A DNA stretch of 64,000 nucleotides from Muricea muricata (taxonomy: Eukaryota; Cnidaria; Anthozoa; Malacalcyonacea; Plexauridae), in contig OY979716.1 of NCBI GenBank assembly GCA_963855995.1, positions 90,444,042-90,508,041 of the forward strand, in the 5' to 3' direction. Below are positions 40,838 through 52,433 of this stretch, piece by piece (position 1 is the first letter of the stretch; every line of letters begins with the position of its first letter). The translations under genes were made by a program, and so were the position numbers. Under the pieces are notes generated by a model, which worked only from the letters and a program-made list of their open reading frames with translations, was not told where the DNA came from and did not search any database.

Positions 40838-42162
40838 ATGGTCGAAGTAGCTGAGAATTCATTGTCGGACGACGCCAAACACGATCCTGATCATACTATA
40901 ATAGATCAGGACGATGTAGACAGCTCTAAAATTGACCCATTTGCTGAAAGTGGACATAAGTTTATAAATTCTCAATGTCATTGCCGTGAACTCGCGTTAC
41001 AACTCAAGCATATGAAACACGACATACATCAGCTTAAAAGCCGGACAGAAACTTGCGATGCAAATGAAAATACTTGGGTATGTAAAATAAGCACATGTAG
41101 TAGCGAAAAAGCTCTTTTGAAATCCCAGTTGGAAGAAACTAATGATACAATAAAAGATCTTAACGCCAAAATCGTGCATTTGCAGGAAGAGAAAGACAGT
41201 CTCGTTAGGGCCTTGACGTTACAACAGAAGGACTATCAAACCTGTCTCAATAATTTATATCTACAAAATAATAGATCAGTTGAAACGTCCAACAATTTCC
41301 AAATCGTACATGGAACTAAAAGCAGCAATCAAACGCAGAATGAAAGAAACACGCCAACTATCTACACGCTTAATACAGAAAATCAGTTTCAAACCTTGAG
41401 CGATATCCCAGATACCAAGACACGAACAGAGGCTCAAATCTATAGCCACCCCAAGGGAAACGAGATTAACACTATAAACGATCAAACAGAAAACATGGTT
41501 GAGCCTCTGAACAAACAAAGCTGGAATTCTAAAGTAAGAGATATCGGATCGGACATTCTTATAATAGGCGATTCCATTGTTAAAAATATTCAACCTAGAA
41601 AACTATCAAGAAAGGAGGTCCACAAATACACATTTCCAGGAAAAACCGCAGATCAAATTGAAAAGGAGATCAACTTTGATAATCTAAAAGTAATCCCGTC
41701 CCATATAACTATACACGTAGGTACAAATAATCTCCCCTTGGAAACCGCCACTGAATGTGCCCAAAAGATCGAGAAACTAGCCACGAAAGTAAAGGAACAA
41801 TTTCCCGATTCGAAAATTGACCCTATCTGGTGTAACGGTGCGTCATGATATTGCTATGTCAAAGAAGATTAAATTGGTTAATAAAGAAATTGGACACACT
41901 TGCACGAAATTGGATATCTCGTTCATTGACAACGCCGATTATAAATGATTCATGTCTAAATAACAGTAAATTCTACCTAAATGCGAAAGGCTCGGCCATC
42001 TTAGCGGTTCACTTTATCAATTTTTTCAAGGGCGGCAACGTATCTACTTTGCCATGGAAACGAAGATATGAGGATTTTCAACGATCAGCAATACAGAAAC
42101 TCGGAGAATTGTTGAAGATAATTGTCCCACCAGACAAGAACACTCACAGAAGGAAACATTAG
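40838..42162 (+). pseudogene. LINE 2 ORF1: coiled coil plus GDSL/SGNH-like domain
   Basis: The first frame (40838-41848) has an acidic N-terminus, a heptad-rich segment (about residues 85-130, LKSQLEETNDTIKDLNAKIV) and then DILIIGDSIVKNI, which is block I of SGNH hydrolases with its catalytic Ser. TIHVGTNNL follows as block III. A frameshift at about 41846 moves the C-terminal part to the next frame, ending KFYLNAKGSAILAVHFI. In relatives the last block usually has HLN with the catalytic His; here Tyr replaces it. Esterase-type ORF1 proteins are known in CR1 elements and bind RNA or lipids. Confidence 0.7.
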
Positions 42163-42501
42163 CTGACTTAACGTATGGTACAGCATCAGGTATTTATGAC
42201 AATTTGCTGCGCGTTTTAACTAAATTAAAAGTTTTCAAAATAGCAAGTTTGAATATAAATAGTCTGCTAAAATGCATGGACGGGCTGCGCGTACTATAAG
42301 CCATTCCTCCATAGATATTCTTGCGATAAATGAATTGAAAATTGATGATTCAATTCTTGACATTTAAATTAATATAAATAGAATATAATATTGTCCATAA
42401 AGATTGAAATAGATCTGATGGTAGCGTGGTCTTATATGTCAGAGATACTATATATCTTTTTCTGTAAGAAAAGATCTAGTTCCTAAATCCCTATAAATTA
42501 T

Positions 42502-43898
42502 ATGTACAGGGTTCTTAAAATATCTGCAAATATCATAGCGCCATCCATAACTTGGATTTTCAATCTTTCATTGAAAAAGGGAATCTTTGTAGATGAATGG
42601 AAAAAGGCCTGGGTTTTACCGATTTATAAATCTGGCAATAAACACAATTGTGAAAATTATAGACCAATTTCAATTTTACCTGTTATAAGTAAGATATTGG
42701 AGAGATTAGTTTTCAACCAATTGTACAAATTTTTCAATGACAATTCATTGTTATCAAAACATCAATTTGGATTTCGCCCAAAAAATTCGACCTTAACCGC
42801 TCTGATACACATGTGCGATGAATGGAGTTGTATTCTTAAACATTCGTCAGGCATTTGATTCGGTAGAAAATCAAATATTACTACACAAAAAATAAAAACA
42901 CAATTTGGCCTCAAAAATATTGAATTTGAATGGTTTGTATCATATTTAACGAATAGGGAACAAGTCTGTAATATCAACGGCAGTATTTCGTCCTCAAAAA
43001 AGATTAAAACCGGGGTGCCGCTGGGATCTATTCTTGGGCCACATCTGTTCTTACTTGATATAAATGACCTACCCGAGTGTCTTCAGAGGACGACTCCCTG
43101 TCTATACGCCGATGATACTCAGATATTTGCTTCTTCAGCGGATTACAGAGAACTTATTGATAGCTTAAATCATGACCTAAATAGAATCAGCCATTGGCTT
43201 GCAAAAAATAAACTACAACACCATCCTACTAAAACAAAAGTAATAATAATAAGTTCGAACTACAACCTTAATAATAGAGTTTAGGATATTCCAGTGAGAT
43301 TGAATGGAAAATTGATTTCCTGAACTAATTCCTTTGAGTGTTTGGGAGTTATGCTTGATGAAAGACTAAGATGGGACCCACATGTTGAAAAGACGTTTAA
43401 AAAGGTTGGTGGCGGCATAGCAGTTATGAAACGAATTAAGCCCTTTGTTCCTGATGATACATTGCAAACAATTTATCCAGCCATGATACAGCCATATCTT
43501 GATTACTGCTCCCCTTTATGGGGAAATTGCTCTGCCTATTTAAAAGGAGAACTACAAAGATTTTAAAATCGAGCGGAAAGGATTATTGCTAGTGCAAATT
43601 ATGAAACTAATTCGGCTGACGTTCTCGAATTAATCTCTTGACTGGGAAACTTTGGAGAAAAGACGCTTACGGAATAAATCAGTTTTGATGTACAGAATTT
43701 TAAATAATCGCACAGCACCAAATTTGAAAGACTTGTTTACCAGAAACAATGAGCTACAGGCAAATTATGATCTAAGAAGCAGGTGTACTGACCTAGCTCT
43801 TCCTAACCCGAAAAGAGACTTTCTTAAAAATAGCTTTGGGTATAGTGGTGCTAAACTTTGGAATAATGTTCCTACTGAAGCAAAATTAGCTATATGTT
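42502..43898 (+). pseudogene. LINE 2 reverse transcriptase, broken
   Basis: Pieces in order: VLKISANIIAPSITWIFNLS, NYRPISILPVISKILERL, QFGFRPKNSTLTALIHMCD (to 42858), then VPLGSILGPHLFLLDINDLP and the catalytic CLYADDTQIFASS (43015-43284). The thumb (CLGVMLDERLRWDPHVEK, 43342-43566) and tail (KRDFLKNSFGYSGAKLWNNV, to 43898) follow. YADD is intact, but about five stops or frameshifts interrupt the chain and the palm segment with RQAFDSVENQI is shifted. Confidence 0.8.
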
Positions 43899-44006
43899 AA
43901 AATGTATTTAAATTGAATCTCAATTAGATCTTTAACGTTTGTCTTTTGTATTAACGAGGGTCACACCTATCTTCTTGTATATACCTTGTAAATAGTTTTT
44001 TTATTC

Positions 44007-44054
44007 GACGCCCCTCATGGAAACCATGGAACTCTTTTTGATGAGGCTAGCGTC
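44007..44054 (+). ncRNA. LINE 2 3' UTR hairpin
   Basis: GACGC-CC-CTCAT (44007-44018) pairs with ATGAG-GCTA-GCGTC (44041-44054), giving a two-part stem with an internal loop. It lies just before GAATAAAG. The homologous hairpin of LINE 3 keeps the fold with a compensatory change. CR1-like reverse transcriptases are thought to recognise such 3' structures. Confidence 0.75.
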
Positions 44055-44095
44055 GATTTCTTGTAACTGTTAATTTTTGAATAAAGGATACATAC

Positions 44096-44640
44096 ATACA
44101 GTACTGCCTCGAAGTAACTTAACAGAAAACCGCGGTCAACCGCATGCCAACCGCGGCTTAAACGCGGTTCGGCCGCGTGCTCGACGCGGTCGACACGAGG
44201 GCGGCTCGCTTGCAGGCCAACCGCATTTCGCCCGCGTGCCGCCCTCGTGTCGACCGCGTGCTGCCCGCTGTTACTGAGCACTGTTACTGAGATTGATCTC
44301 AGTTTACGGAAGAATAGGATAATAGCCCGACTTCGGCTTCAGTTCTGTCACTAAACACCCATACTTTGTATTCTGTTCTTCTGTGTGTGTCTGATAAGCT
44401 GCCCTTCGTTTATTAAAGTTGGTTTAGATTTTAATTCAATAATGGGAAAGCTATTGTTATATGCTCGAAGTCGAGTCGTTTCTCTCTCTACGGAAGCGAA
44501 TTTAAGTGTCATTGCTGTCACGAGAATTTTGGCGAAGGAAGGAATAAAAGTCTCTCGCATGTATGGTGGCCCATCAACGCCATAGCACTTTCCAATTTCT
44601 TTGTGAATATTTTTTGATATTTTAGTAGGCATTTTTATGT
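44096..44640 (+). mobile_element. Mariner/pogo-like fragment with GC-rich palindrome
   Basis: After TACATACATA the sequence CAGTACTGCCTCGAAGTAAC looks like a mariner-type terminal repeat. A short frame near 44442-44585 reads SLSTEANLSVIAVTRILAKE followed by GIKVSR, resembling a transposase helix-turn-helix. Between them lies a GC-rich block with a perfect 21-bp inverted repeat (44185-44205 and 44238-44258). No catalytic domain and no second end found. Confidence 0.35.
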
Positions 44641-44973
44641 GTTTATATATTATTCATTATTTTTTTTGGTAATTATTGTTAATATATATTTTTTACTTAA
44701 TTAGGTTTTATTCACTTAAATTGTTTGTCATTTGTTTGTGTTTTCATTTTAGTTACTTTGCTGTCATTAAATTTTACTTTACTTGAATTTAATTGGATTT
44801 AATTTAATTCTACACTGATAAAAACAAATCAAATCAACCTGTATTGCCTAACAACGCCAAAGTGCTTCCAAATTGACTTCCAAGAAAAATTTCGTTTGAA
44901 ACTTCCCTTTCAAGTGGAAACAGTATCACAACACGTGCGAAACCATAGAGACGAAACGTCGTTTGTTTAAAAA

Positions 44974-45505
44974 ATGTCGAAACGTAAAAGAAATCCGAAG
45001 TTGGAAGCGTTTAAAGAACAGCCTTCCATCAAGCGTCATGGAAAAAAGGAAGACGGTAGCAGCGAAAAGCGCGATTACATTACCGTACAGCGCCTTTCGT
45101 CGACAGTCGAGAGAAAATGGCAAAAATACGCGCGAATGGGACCACTTACCATGGTCCATTTGGGATGTGAAACCACTCTTGAAAACATAAAAGTCTGTAA
45201 AAAACACTTCAACGTCACAGATATGGATTGCGATATACTTGCTGGCGAAAGAGGACCATCATTCACTGATGTTTCACAGATTTCTATTTATAGGTATTAC
45301 ATATTCGTTTGGTAGCTAGGTCGAGCGAGAGTTTCACCTCTGTCTCAGACGTTGTTAGGTCCATCCTTGTAAATTGTGAAACAGCAACGTCACTCAGAGC
45401 TCCACAGCCTTCAAAAGTACCTGCATTCGTTCCGTTGAGGGCATTATTAAATATTGGCAGGATAATCTCTCCAAAAATCAGTCAATCTACAGTGGTTGTC
45501 GAAGA
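44974..45505 (+). pseudogene. Unidentified intronless ORF cut by the gypsy LTR
   Basis: A frame from 44974 (MSKRKRNPKLEAFKEQPSIK) continues with TVERKWQKYARMGPLTMVHL and DMDCDILAGERGPSFTDVSQ to about 45285. A second frame (45309-45505) gives SVSDVVRSILVNCETATSLR and LLNIGRIISPKISQSTVVVE and ends at the LTR. The second part faintly resembles the region before an alpha-kinase domain in multi-copy invertebrate proteins, but no kinase follows on the far side of the gypsy element. Function unknown. Confidence 0.35.
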
Positions 45506-45714
45506 TGTAATGAATGAAAGGTCTTATATTTTAAAGAAATAAATGCCTTTATATAAACAAATAGAAAATAAAAACTCTCTTTACATATTGCAATCACAAG
45601 CTACAACGTGTTCTTTTTTCTTTTTCTCTCACGCATGTGCGCTTCGTATCCTCATCTGTACCTCACTGTATATCTGTATCTATGTGCATATGCAAGTATC
45701 CATTGTTTACTACA
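45506..45714 (-). repeat. 3' LTR of gypsy element
   Basis: Bounded by TGTAATGAATG and TTTACTACA on the plus strand and near-identical to 57110-57317. The preceding purine-rich tract on the minus strand (AGATAGGAGGAT, 45726-45715) fits a polypurine tract. Confidence 0.9.
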
Positions 45715-45845
45715 ATCCTCCTATCTTTAGAAACCGAAGTCTAAAAGCTAGACAACATTACAGTCTAATATCAATAAATGTCCTCTGTATAACTGTTTGC
45801 ACTCTGTAATCTCGTTAAACAACTAAGTAAGACTATCTAATACTG

Positions 45846-46403
45846 TCAAGTGTTATTGAATCCGTAGTACTCAGGTTTTTTCCAATTTCTAGTCGGAAAT
45901 CTAGTGTGGTTGGTATTACTTGTGGGTGCTGCTAAACGGTCTTGTTCCATACGTTCACCAACTACAGTTTCTGACGGTGGTACATTTTCTTGTTCTTGCA
46001 AGGGGCCGTGACGAGTCTGAGGATCTGGTAACGATTGTTCTGTGGACTCACGAACCACGTCATCAGCAACTGTCGGCTGAATTTTCGGAACTGGTGGAAA
46101 GCTTTTAAAGAATGACGAATTTCGTGTGACAGTTCGATTATCAGTTGTCCTTTGTGCAGTTATCATTGAACCCTTGATTCTTGTCACATGATATGGTATG
46201 GGTTCAAACGGTGTGGATAACTTATTCCTTTTTTCCTGTCGAACCAACACTGTCTCACCCATCATAAATTTTCTTGATTTAGTACGGCGCCTTGTATCTG
46301 CATATTTCTTCTCCTTTTCCTTTACAGTTTTGTCTCGAACACGTAGTTGTACGTCTTCCTCAGGATGTAATTCTCCAGATACCTTTGGCAATTTGGTGTC
46401 CAT
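45846..46403 (-). CDS. Gypsy integrase C-terminal region
   Basis: The frame continues from the integrase catalytic domain (HATTGRSPFELIFGRPMDTK) into a basic region with GETVLVRQEKRNKLSTPFEP and YHVTRIKGSMITAQ, the usual small beta-barrel after gypsy integrase. A hydrophilic tail follows, ending at 45846. No env-like ORF lies between it and the LTR. Confidence 0.8.
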   Translation of the reverse strand: MDTKLPKVSGELHPEEDVQLRVRDKTVKEKEKKYADTRRRTKSRKFMMGETVLVRQEKRNKLSTPFEPIPYHVTRIKGSMITAQRTTDNRTVTRNSSFFKSFPPVPKIQPTVADDVVRESTEQSLPDPQTRHGPLQEQENVPPSETVVGERMEQDRLAAPTSNTNHTRFPTRNWKKPEYYGFNNT

Positions 46404-46537
46404 TGGTCTTCCGAAGATTAGCTCAAACGGACTTCTTCCAGTAGTGGCGTGCGGTGTAGATCTATAAACTCTTAGAAAATTGTGTATTTCTCTTTTCCAA
46501 TTCTTTCCTTCTGCTACAAACGTGTCTACTGCCTTCT

Positions 46538-48083
46538 TCAGTGTCCGTACAAATCGCTCTGCTTGACCACTCGCTTCCGGATGTAATGGAGTAATTTTTC
46601 GATGTCTAAAGCCAACACATATTCTTTAAATTCTTCTCCTTGAAACGGTGGACCATTGTCACTTTTAATTTCTTCCGGAATACCAAATAACGAAAATATC
46701 TTATCAAGCTTCGAAATAGTAGCAGATGCTGAGGTTGATGTGAGAAATTTCACGACTGGATATCTTGAATAATCGTCAACTACGACAAAACAGTATGTCC
46801 CACACGGGAAGGGACCACAGAAATCAATAGATAATTTCTGCCATGCTCTATCCGGTAACTCAGTCATAACTAGTGGTTCACGATGTTTTGCACTTGTCGC
46901 AGCCTGACAAGGAATACAACCCTTCACTTCTTCTTCAATAGCTTTGTCTAGACCACTGAACCATACTCTAGGTCTGAGATACTGTTTACACCTAACAGTA
47001 CCTTGGTGCCCTTCATGCCCAAGCTTTACGATCCTTTTTTGCAAAGACTTCGGAATCACAATTTTTTTTCCTTTTAAAACAATTCCATCAACGACTGAAA
47101 ACTCGTTCATTACTTTCTTATAACGAGCCATCTTGGGATCATTGTACAGTTCATTCATTTTTCCAGTTTCCACCGCGAGTTTGATCTTTTGCAACTCTTC
47201 GTCTAAACTGGTAGCTTTGTTTACATCTTCTAAGCTTATTGCATCAGGCATACATTCAGTCACGATCAAATTTACTTCTGCTTCTGCTTTTTTACTCTGA
47301 ATTACATCTTCGGAAGCACATTTCAGTGGATGTCTGGATGCGTAATCGCTAGGATTTGTCTCTCCTGGTCTGCGTACGACAGTAAAATCATAACTTTGCA
47401 AGAAGAGTACCCATCGTTCAATTCTAATAGGTGATTTGCTGGATTTTTTATTGAAAATTCCTAGCAATGGTTTATGATCCGTTATAACAGTAAATGCAGC
47501 ACCTGCAAGGTACGAATGCAGCCTTTCGCATGCCCATCATATAGCCAATGCTTCTCTTTCTGTTTGTGAGTACCTTGATTCCACCGATGTAAGGGCTCTA
47601 CTTATGTATGTAACAACTATAAAACACTCACTGTCCTTTTCTTTTTGAGCAAGTATAGCTCCTAGACCAGATGGACTTCCATCAACAATTACCTCTGTCT
47701 CTCTGCCAATCTCGTAATATGTCATGACCGTATCCGATGATAATGCTGACTTCAGCTTTTCAAATGCATTCTGCTCTGTCTGTGTCCATCGCCATGGTGT
47801 ATCTTGTTTTGTAAGTGCTCTTAAAGGAGCAACTATTGAAGCAAAGTTGTTGATAAATCGAGAAGAATAGTTAGCCATAACCAATAACGAACGGAGTTCA
47901 TTAACATTTTGTGGCGTAGGCATGTTGTTCAGATAATCCACTTTCTCAGGATCAGGTTTTAAACCGTCTGCACTGAACACGAAACCAAAGAACTTTACAG
48001 ATGACTGATGAAACAAACATTTCTTTTTGTTCAACGTTAATCCTGCATCCTTATCCTCTCTAACACTTGTCTCAAATTCTTAT
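46538..48083 (-). pseudogene. Gypsy RT thumb, RNase H and integrase core
   Basis: Directly after the nested element the minus strand resumes NKNLRQVLER, then after a one-base frameshift AGLTLNKKKCLFHQSSVKFF (47537-48034). RNase H follows: TEVIVDGSPSGLGAILAQKE, SRALTSVESRYSQTEREALA, a stop near 47537, then VITDHKPLLGIF. Integrase has an HHCC-like segment (GHEGHQGTVRCKQYL, CIPCQAATSAKH) and the core Asp residues in SIDFCGPFPCGTYCFVVVDD and IKSDNGPPFQGEEF. A frameshift near 46600 precedes ASGQAERFVRTLKKAV with the catalytic Glu. Confidence 0.85.
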
Positions 48084-48089
48084 TACACT

Positions 48090-48540
48090 CTAAAAAAAGG
48101 TGTGTTAATTTAACACACATTTTTGTCCAAATATTCACACACCTTAAGTTGGGTTTTAGAACACACCTTAAGGTGTGTTTAACATACCTTAAGTTGGGTT
48201 TTAGAACACACCTTAAGGTGTGTTTAACACACGTTAAGGTGTGTTAAACACACCTTAAGGTGTGTTCTAAAACCCAACTTAAGGTGTGTTTTCAGCTTGT
48301 CCAAATTTTAACACACCTTAAGGTGGGTTTTGTCCAAAGGTGTGTTTTCTAACACACCTTGGTGCATTTTCTAACACACCCTGATGGGTTTTCTAACACA
48401 CCTTGGTGGGTTTTCTAACACACCTTGGTGGGTTTTGTTACACACCTAAAACTGTGCCTTACATCGCACCTTAATAGAAGGTGTGTAATATAACACACCA
48501 ATAGGTATGCTCTTTTACACACCTTTTGAAAAGGACAAAA
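48090..48540. repeat. Left subterminal palindrome array
   Basis: More than a dozen copies of AACACACC or GGTGTGTT occur, many joined as the 20-bp palindrome AACACACCTTAAGGTGTGTT near 48160-48270, others as spaced half-sites with GTTTTCTAACACACCTTGGT-like spacing further in. Such dense sites near an end fit binding by an element-encoded protein. Confidence 0.85.
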
Positions 48541-48812
48541 TAAGTCGAGTTTTACCTTAGAAAAAAACACACCATATAATTATATAAATACAGGCAGAAG
48601 AATTTGTTGAGAATGTATAATTGTACTGTTACTTCGTTAATGACACTTTTAAATGCTATAAGATATAAGATTAAGCACTCTCCAAATATATTAATACCTA
48701 ACCTGGAAGGGAATCAATAATACTTTAAATAAATTTAAAGTGGAATGTGTTTCTACTTATACTTTAAAAAATGTCTGCTAGTAAAGAATTGTAATGGTAG
48801 TGTTAATAATAG

Positions 48813-51800
48813 TTACTTTTTAGCAGCTGCAGACACTCTGCTTCTCACTTCAGTCATTAGTGCGGAATACTTCGTGCCTTTATATGCGTTTTCACACGAT
48901 TGTAACACAATCTCCTGGAGGAAAGATAAGGCCACAATCATACCATCTGGATACGTCACATCAAACACATAATATGCACATATCAGGTCTATTAGCCCAC
49001 TGATGAGACTTTTGCAAAGCTGACAATCAACAAAAACTTTGTTTTCTCCAACGACCATCAGCTGCTGTATATCTTCCGGACACCCAATACACAGCAACTT
49101 AAATTGTACCATTTTATCTTTCACCATACTGTCCATTGTCGATGAGGGCTAAATAAAAAGAAAATTGAGACTGTACAGTGGATATAAGTACGAATAATGA
49201 CCTAAATTCAATAACATGTTCCAGGTCAAACCTTAACATGTTATTTCATTCACCGTAACACAGTGAAATACAATAGAAAAAGCTTTTTTCTGCTGGCAAG
49301 AGATTGCTAATGCTAAATTAATTATGGGATAATCTCTACCTAATTTATCCAAATAACTAATTGTATTCACAAGTCATGATTGTAGTGCATCCATGTGAAC
49401 CAGGGAGGCTAAATTGCATAAAATTAACAAAAAGTATTAAAACTTACATCTTTGAATTTTAGCAAATTTGTTAACCGCTTCTTTCCATTTTTGCTTTCGA
49501 CAATGGATAATGCATCAACGATATCCTTAGATGACAATTCACCATCCTTCACCAACAATGATTTACAGCCAGCAGTCAGTCTTTGTTCCGCCCCTTTTAA
49601 GGTGCCTTTACCCAAAATACGATTCAATTCATTTCTCAGCTAGATGTAAAAAGCAGTAAAAATAATGAGATAATATAATGCAAAAAATTGTTATTTCAAA
49701 CTCTCAGTTCCCGTAATAGCAGCTGTAAAAAATGAAACTATAGTCCTTCAGGCAGCAATGCGATCTACAGTCCTGCAAAAAAGTCCAGTTGTCAAGCTTG
49801 GAATATGAGATACAGGGCATTCAAAACATTCATGTTGTGAAAATTAGACTTGTTGATAAACAACTTGCATCAAGCCTGTGGATAAAAAGTCTTGACAGTC
49901 AACTTGCTATAAAAGCCAATACATATCATGTCACTCACATGTTCTTGTTTGTCAAGATATGGACACATCTCCAACACCTCTGCCGATGATCCTGCTGTCT
50001 TGGTGACAAAGGTTCGTCGTTCAGCAAATGTTTCTTTGTTGAGGCTTACATAGGTTTTTTTCGACATTGTACCAGCTCGAGCATTTTTCAGCAACTCTAG
50101 ATTTCTTTTCTGTGCCTCTGGGATTTCATTGAAAAGCTTAACTCTTTTACACGAGTATACTTTGCTAGAATCAGGACTTCCTGATGCTTCACACTTGGGT
50201 CTACTCTTCCGTCTTGCATTTCTAAAAAACTGGCTTAGTTGCTTCTGCAGTGAAAGCTTAAAAAACAAAATTAAAGAATAGTTGTTAAACCTGTTTAACC
50301 CAGTTTGTGTTGTCAGTGACTATTTCTTTCACTGTGTCACCTGATATGACTATTATTTTCCCTGATAAGTTTCTAAAATAAACACTGGCATCAGTCATAC
50401 AACCTTTCATCAAATGGTGACATTGCAACCACCACCCCTAAAGTTAATAATAAGTTAGATGAATACAATCTTAAAGTGAGAAAAACTTACCAAATAATTT
50501 GAAGGAGTAGAGTCTCTCAATTCAGGAAACTTCTTGCAAACAAGAAGTGCAATGCGTTTATAATCGCCTTGTTGAGGATGGCTGGTCAGTCCCAAATAAA
50601 ATGAACCAATATCATTAACAAGGTGCCGTCGCACAGACAACACAGACCCATTGTCAATTGCCTGTTGAACGACAACAGAAAAGTTGCAGGGAAAAGGTAA
50701 AGGGTCAGGTAGAGGAGAATTGCCATATTTTCGTTTGCCATTGTCTGAACTTAATGGCTCCAATTCTTCTGATTTGACATGATTCACAGGTGGGCTAGGT
50801 TTTTCATCATCATTCATTTCTGCTAAAGGTTTGCTACTAGCAGCACTATTCTTGGTGCTAGTTGGGGTTGATGTAGACACAGTGTGGTTAACTATAATGA
50901 TATCTTCATCACAGATGTTGCCAGTCTGTAACATATAAATTAATATGTTTACTTAGATGTTAGTATGAAATCCCTAGTTTTCCCCACAAAAAGATCGACC
51001 CAGTAACTCCTTGTCAAAAGTCATGCGATTTATCTTGGTGCTCTGACAAGCTGGGATACCCAACATTTATAAGATAGTAATTTATCACAATATTGCTGTA
51101 AGGATAAAATGGTCTAGGCTAAGTATGTAATAGTAATTTCAATGGCAAGGCATGTCTAGAAAGGCTACCACGGATACTTAAGCCTGGTTTCCATATGGTC
51201 GTAAACATGTCGTAACTGTCGTAGAGATAGACTCTTTCTCTATCTATACGACATTTGCAACACAGTTACGACACATTCACGACCATATGGAAACCAGGCT
51301 TTAGCTATACACATAAGCAACTTTAGGGAAGTCCTTACAAGGACCCACTTCCCCATTGAAAAATTCAAAACAGGCAATCTTTTTGATAATGTGAATACCA
51401 ATCACACTGTGAAGAATGTTTTTAATAGCTTGCTTTTCATTTAACCAATTGCATTCCTGCAAGTCATTATTTAGTTAGTGCTCATGAAGTTCACAGGAAA
51501 AAGCATATCATACATTGAAAATTTCCTAGAGCACCCATATAGATCACTGTTTTTGTAGGTACACAGTGACATAAACTTAAATTTTAATGTTTAAATTTTA
51601 TTGCGATATATATCTAATACTACAATGGGCTTATGTTAGTAGAATAAATGAAATACGTATAGTTTTCTTTATATAATTACTTTATGACACACTAAGATAT
51701 AAGAGAAAACTTACCGAGCCTTGCTCGTCTTTGTTCTGAGTGGTATTGTCTGTCGAATCTGCATTTGATGAAATGGCCGAAGCCCCATCGCTTTCTTTAG

Positions 51801-52084
51801 CTTGGTTTACAACTTTTTTTATCTTCAATCGATGTCCTGATTTAGACAAGACGGTCTTAAACTCATCTATGTCATTTGTAAGACCCATTAACGTCGAGCC
51901 GTCAATTTCATTCTCTGTTCATAAACAAGGTAGATCGTATTATTATAAAAGCGTCGGCCATTTTAACACCAAAGCATTCAATTATTAAGTGATTATTAAT
52001 CATTTACTTACCCTCCAATAAAGCACAGATCTCCCACGAGACATCATTTGCCTTCAAAAATTGTATAAGGTCACTGCTGCTCAT
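48813..52084 (-). CDS. SAM-domain protein of the CACT element, six exons, 517 aa
   Basis: Coding exons: 52012-52084, 51715-51914, 50491-50925, 49939-50256, 49448-49639 and 48813-49148. Each intron has a canonical donor (GTAAGT four times, GTGAGT once) and an AG acceptor. The lengths sum to 1554 nt, 518 codons with the stop, and the frame is open throughout. Residues 1-70 form a SAM domain (SSSDLIQFLKANDVSWEICA, EIDGSTLMGLTNDIDEFK, KSGHRLKIKKV), a protein interaction module. A Ser/Asn-rich linker follows, then SVVVQQAIDNGSVLSVRRHL, GDYKRIALLVCKKFPELRDS and QLSQFFRNARRKSRPK, a conserved block typical of SAM proteins repeated in fish and invertebrate genomes. The C-terminal third has no named domain. 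Intron 2 holds a MITE. Function in the element is unknown. Confidence 0.85.
51181..51300. mobile_element. 120-bp PIF/Harbinger-type palindromic MITE
   Basis: AGCCTGGTTTCCATATGGTC and its reverse complement form both ends, with imperfect inner pairing. TTA flanks both sides (51178-51180 and 51301-51303), a TWA-type 3-bp duplication. It lies in the intron between SAM-gene exons 2 and 3, so splicing should remove it. Confidence 0.85.
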
Positions 52085-52433
52085 CTTTAACAAATTCATA
52101 TTAGAATATTTTAATAACAAAAATCCAGCTACAAACAGTTTTGCTATAAAAGTAAGAAAACCACAAGTGCGCACAGCGTATTCTCTGTGAAAAAATTTGT
52201 TTTTAGCAGTGTCACCTAGCACGTTGCTCATTGGTCAGGACGCGTCACGTGTATATAAGAGCCATACCTAGATGAACTAAAACAACCTGTGCTATCCATT
52301 CTTGTCCACAGATCATTGGTTTATCCTGCGTTCAGGCGGTAAATTTTAGCGGGCAAATGATATAACTCAGTGATAAAAACATGGCGAATTTTATACCTCG
52401 AAAGTGATGGTCTTAACATATTTATTGTAAATT
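52085..52433. promoter_or_regulatory. Divergent promoter region of the element
   Basis: About 350 bp separate the start codons of the SAM gene (52084, minus) and the zinc-finger gene (52434, plus). It includes GTCACGTGTATATAAGAGC near 52245, with a CACGTG E-box and TATATAA 13 bp apart, oriented for the plus-strand gene. No AACACACC sites were seen here. Confidence 0.5.

Larger units (their letters stand above)
40725..44095 (+). mobile_element. LINE 2: CR1-like element with esterase ORF1
   Basis: A 5' UTR, an ORF1 with coiled coil and SGNH-hydrolase motifs (40838-42162), a nearly deleted endonuclease (short remnant near 42300-42380, DILAINELKIDD), an RT (42502-43898) and a 3' UTR hairpin with GAATAAAG and (ATAC)n. 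It follows directly after the tail of LINE 1 in the same orientation. Multiple stops make it inactive. Confidence 0.8.

Noticed and set aside
51181..51300. Regulatory or terminator hairpin in the SAM gene
   Set aside because: The palindrome has a TTA target duplication and MITE-type ends and sits in an intron.
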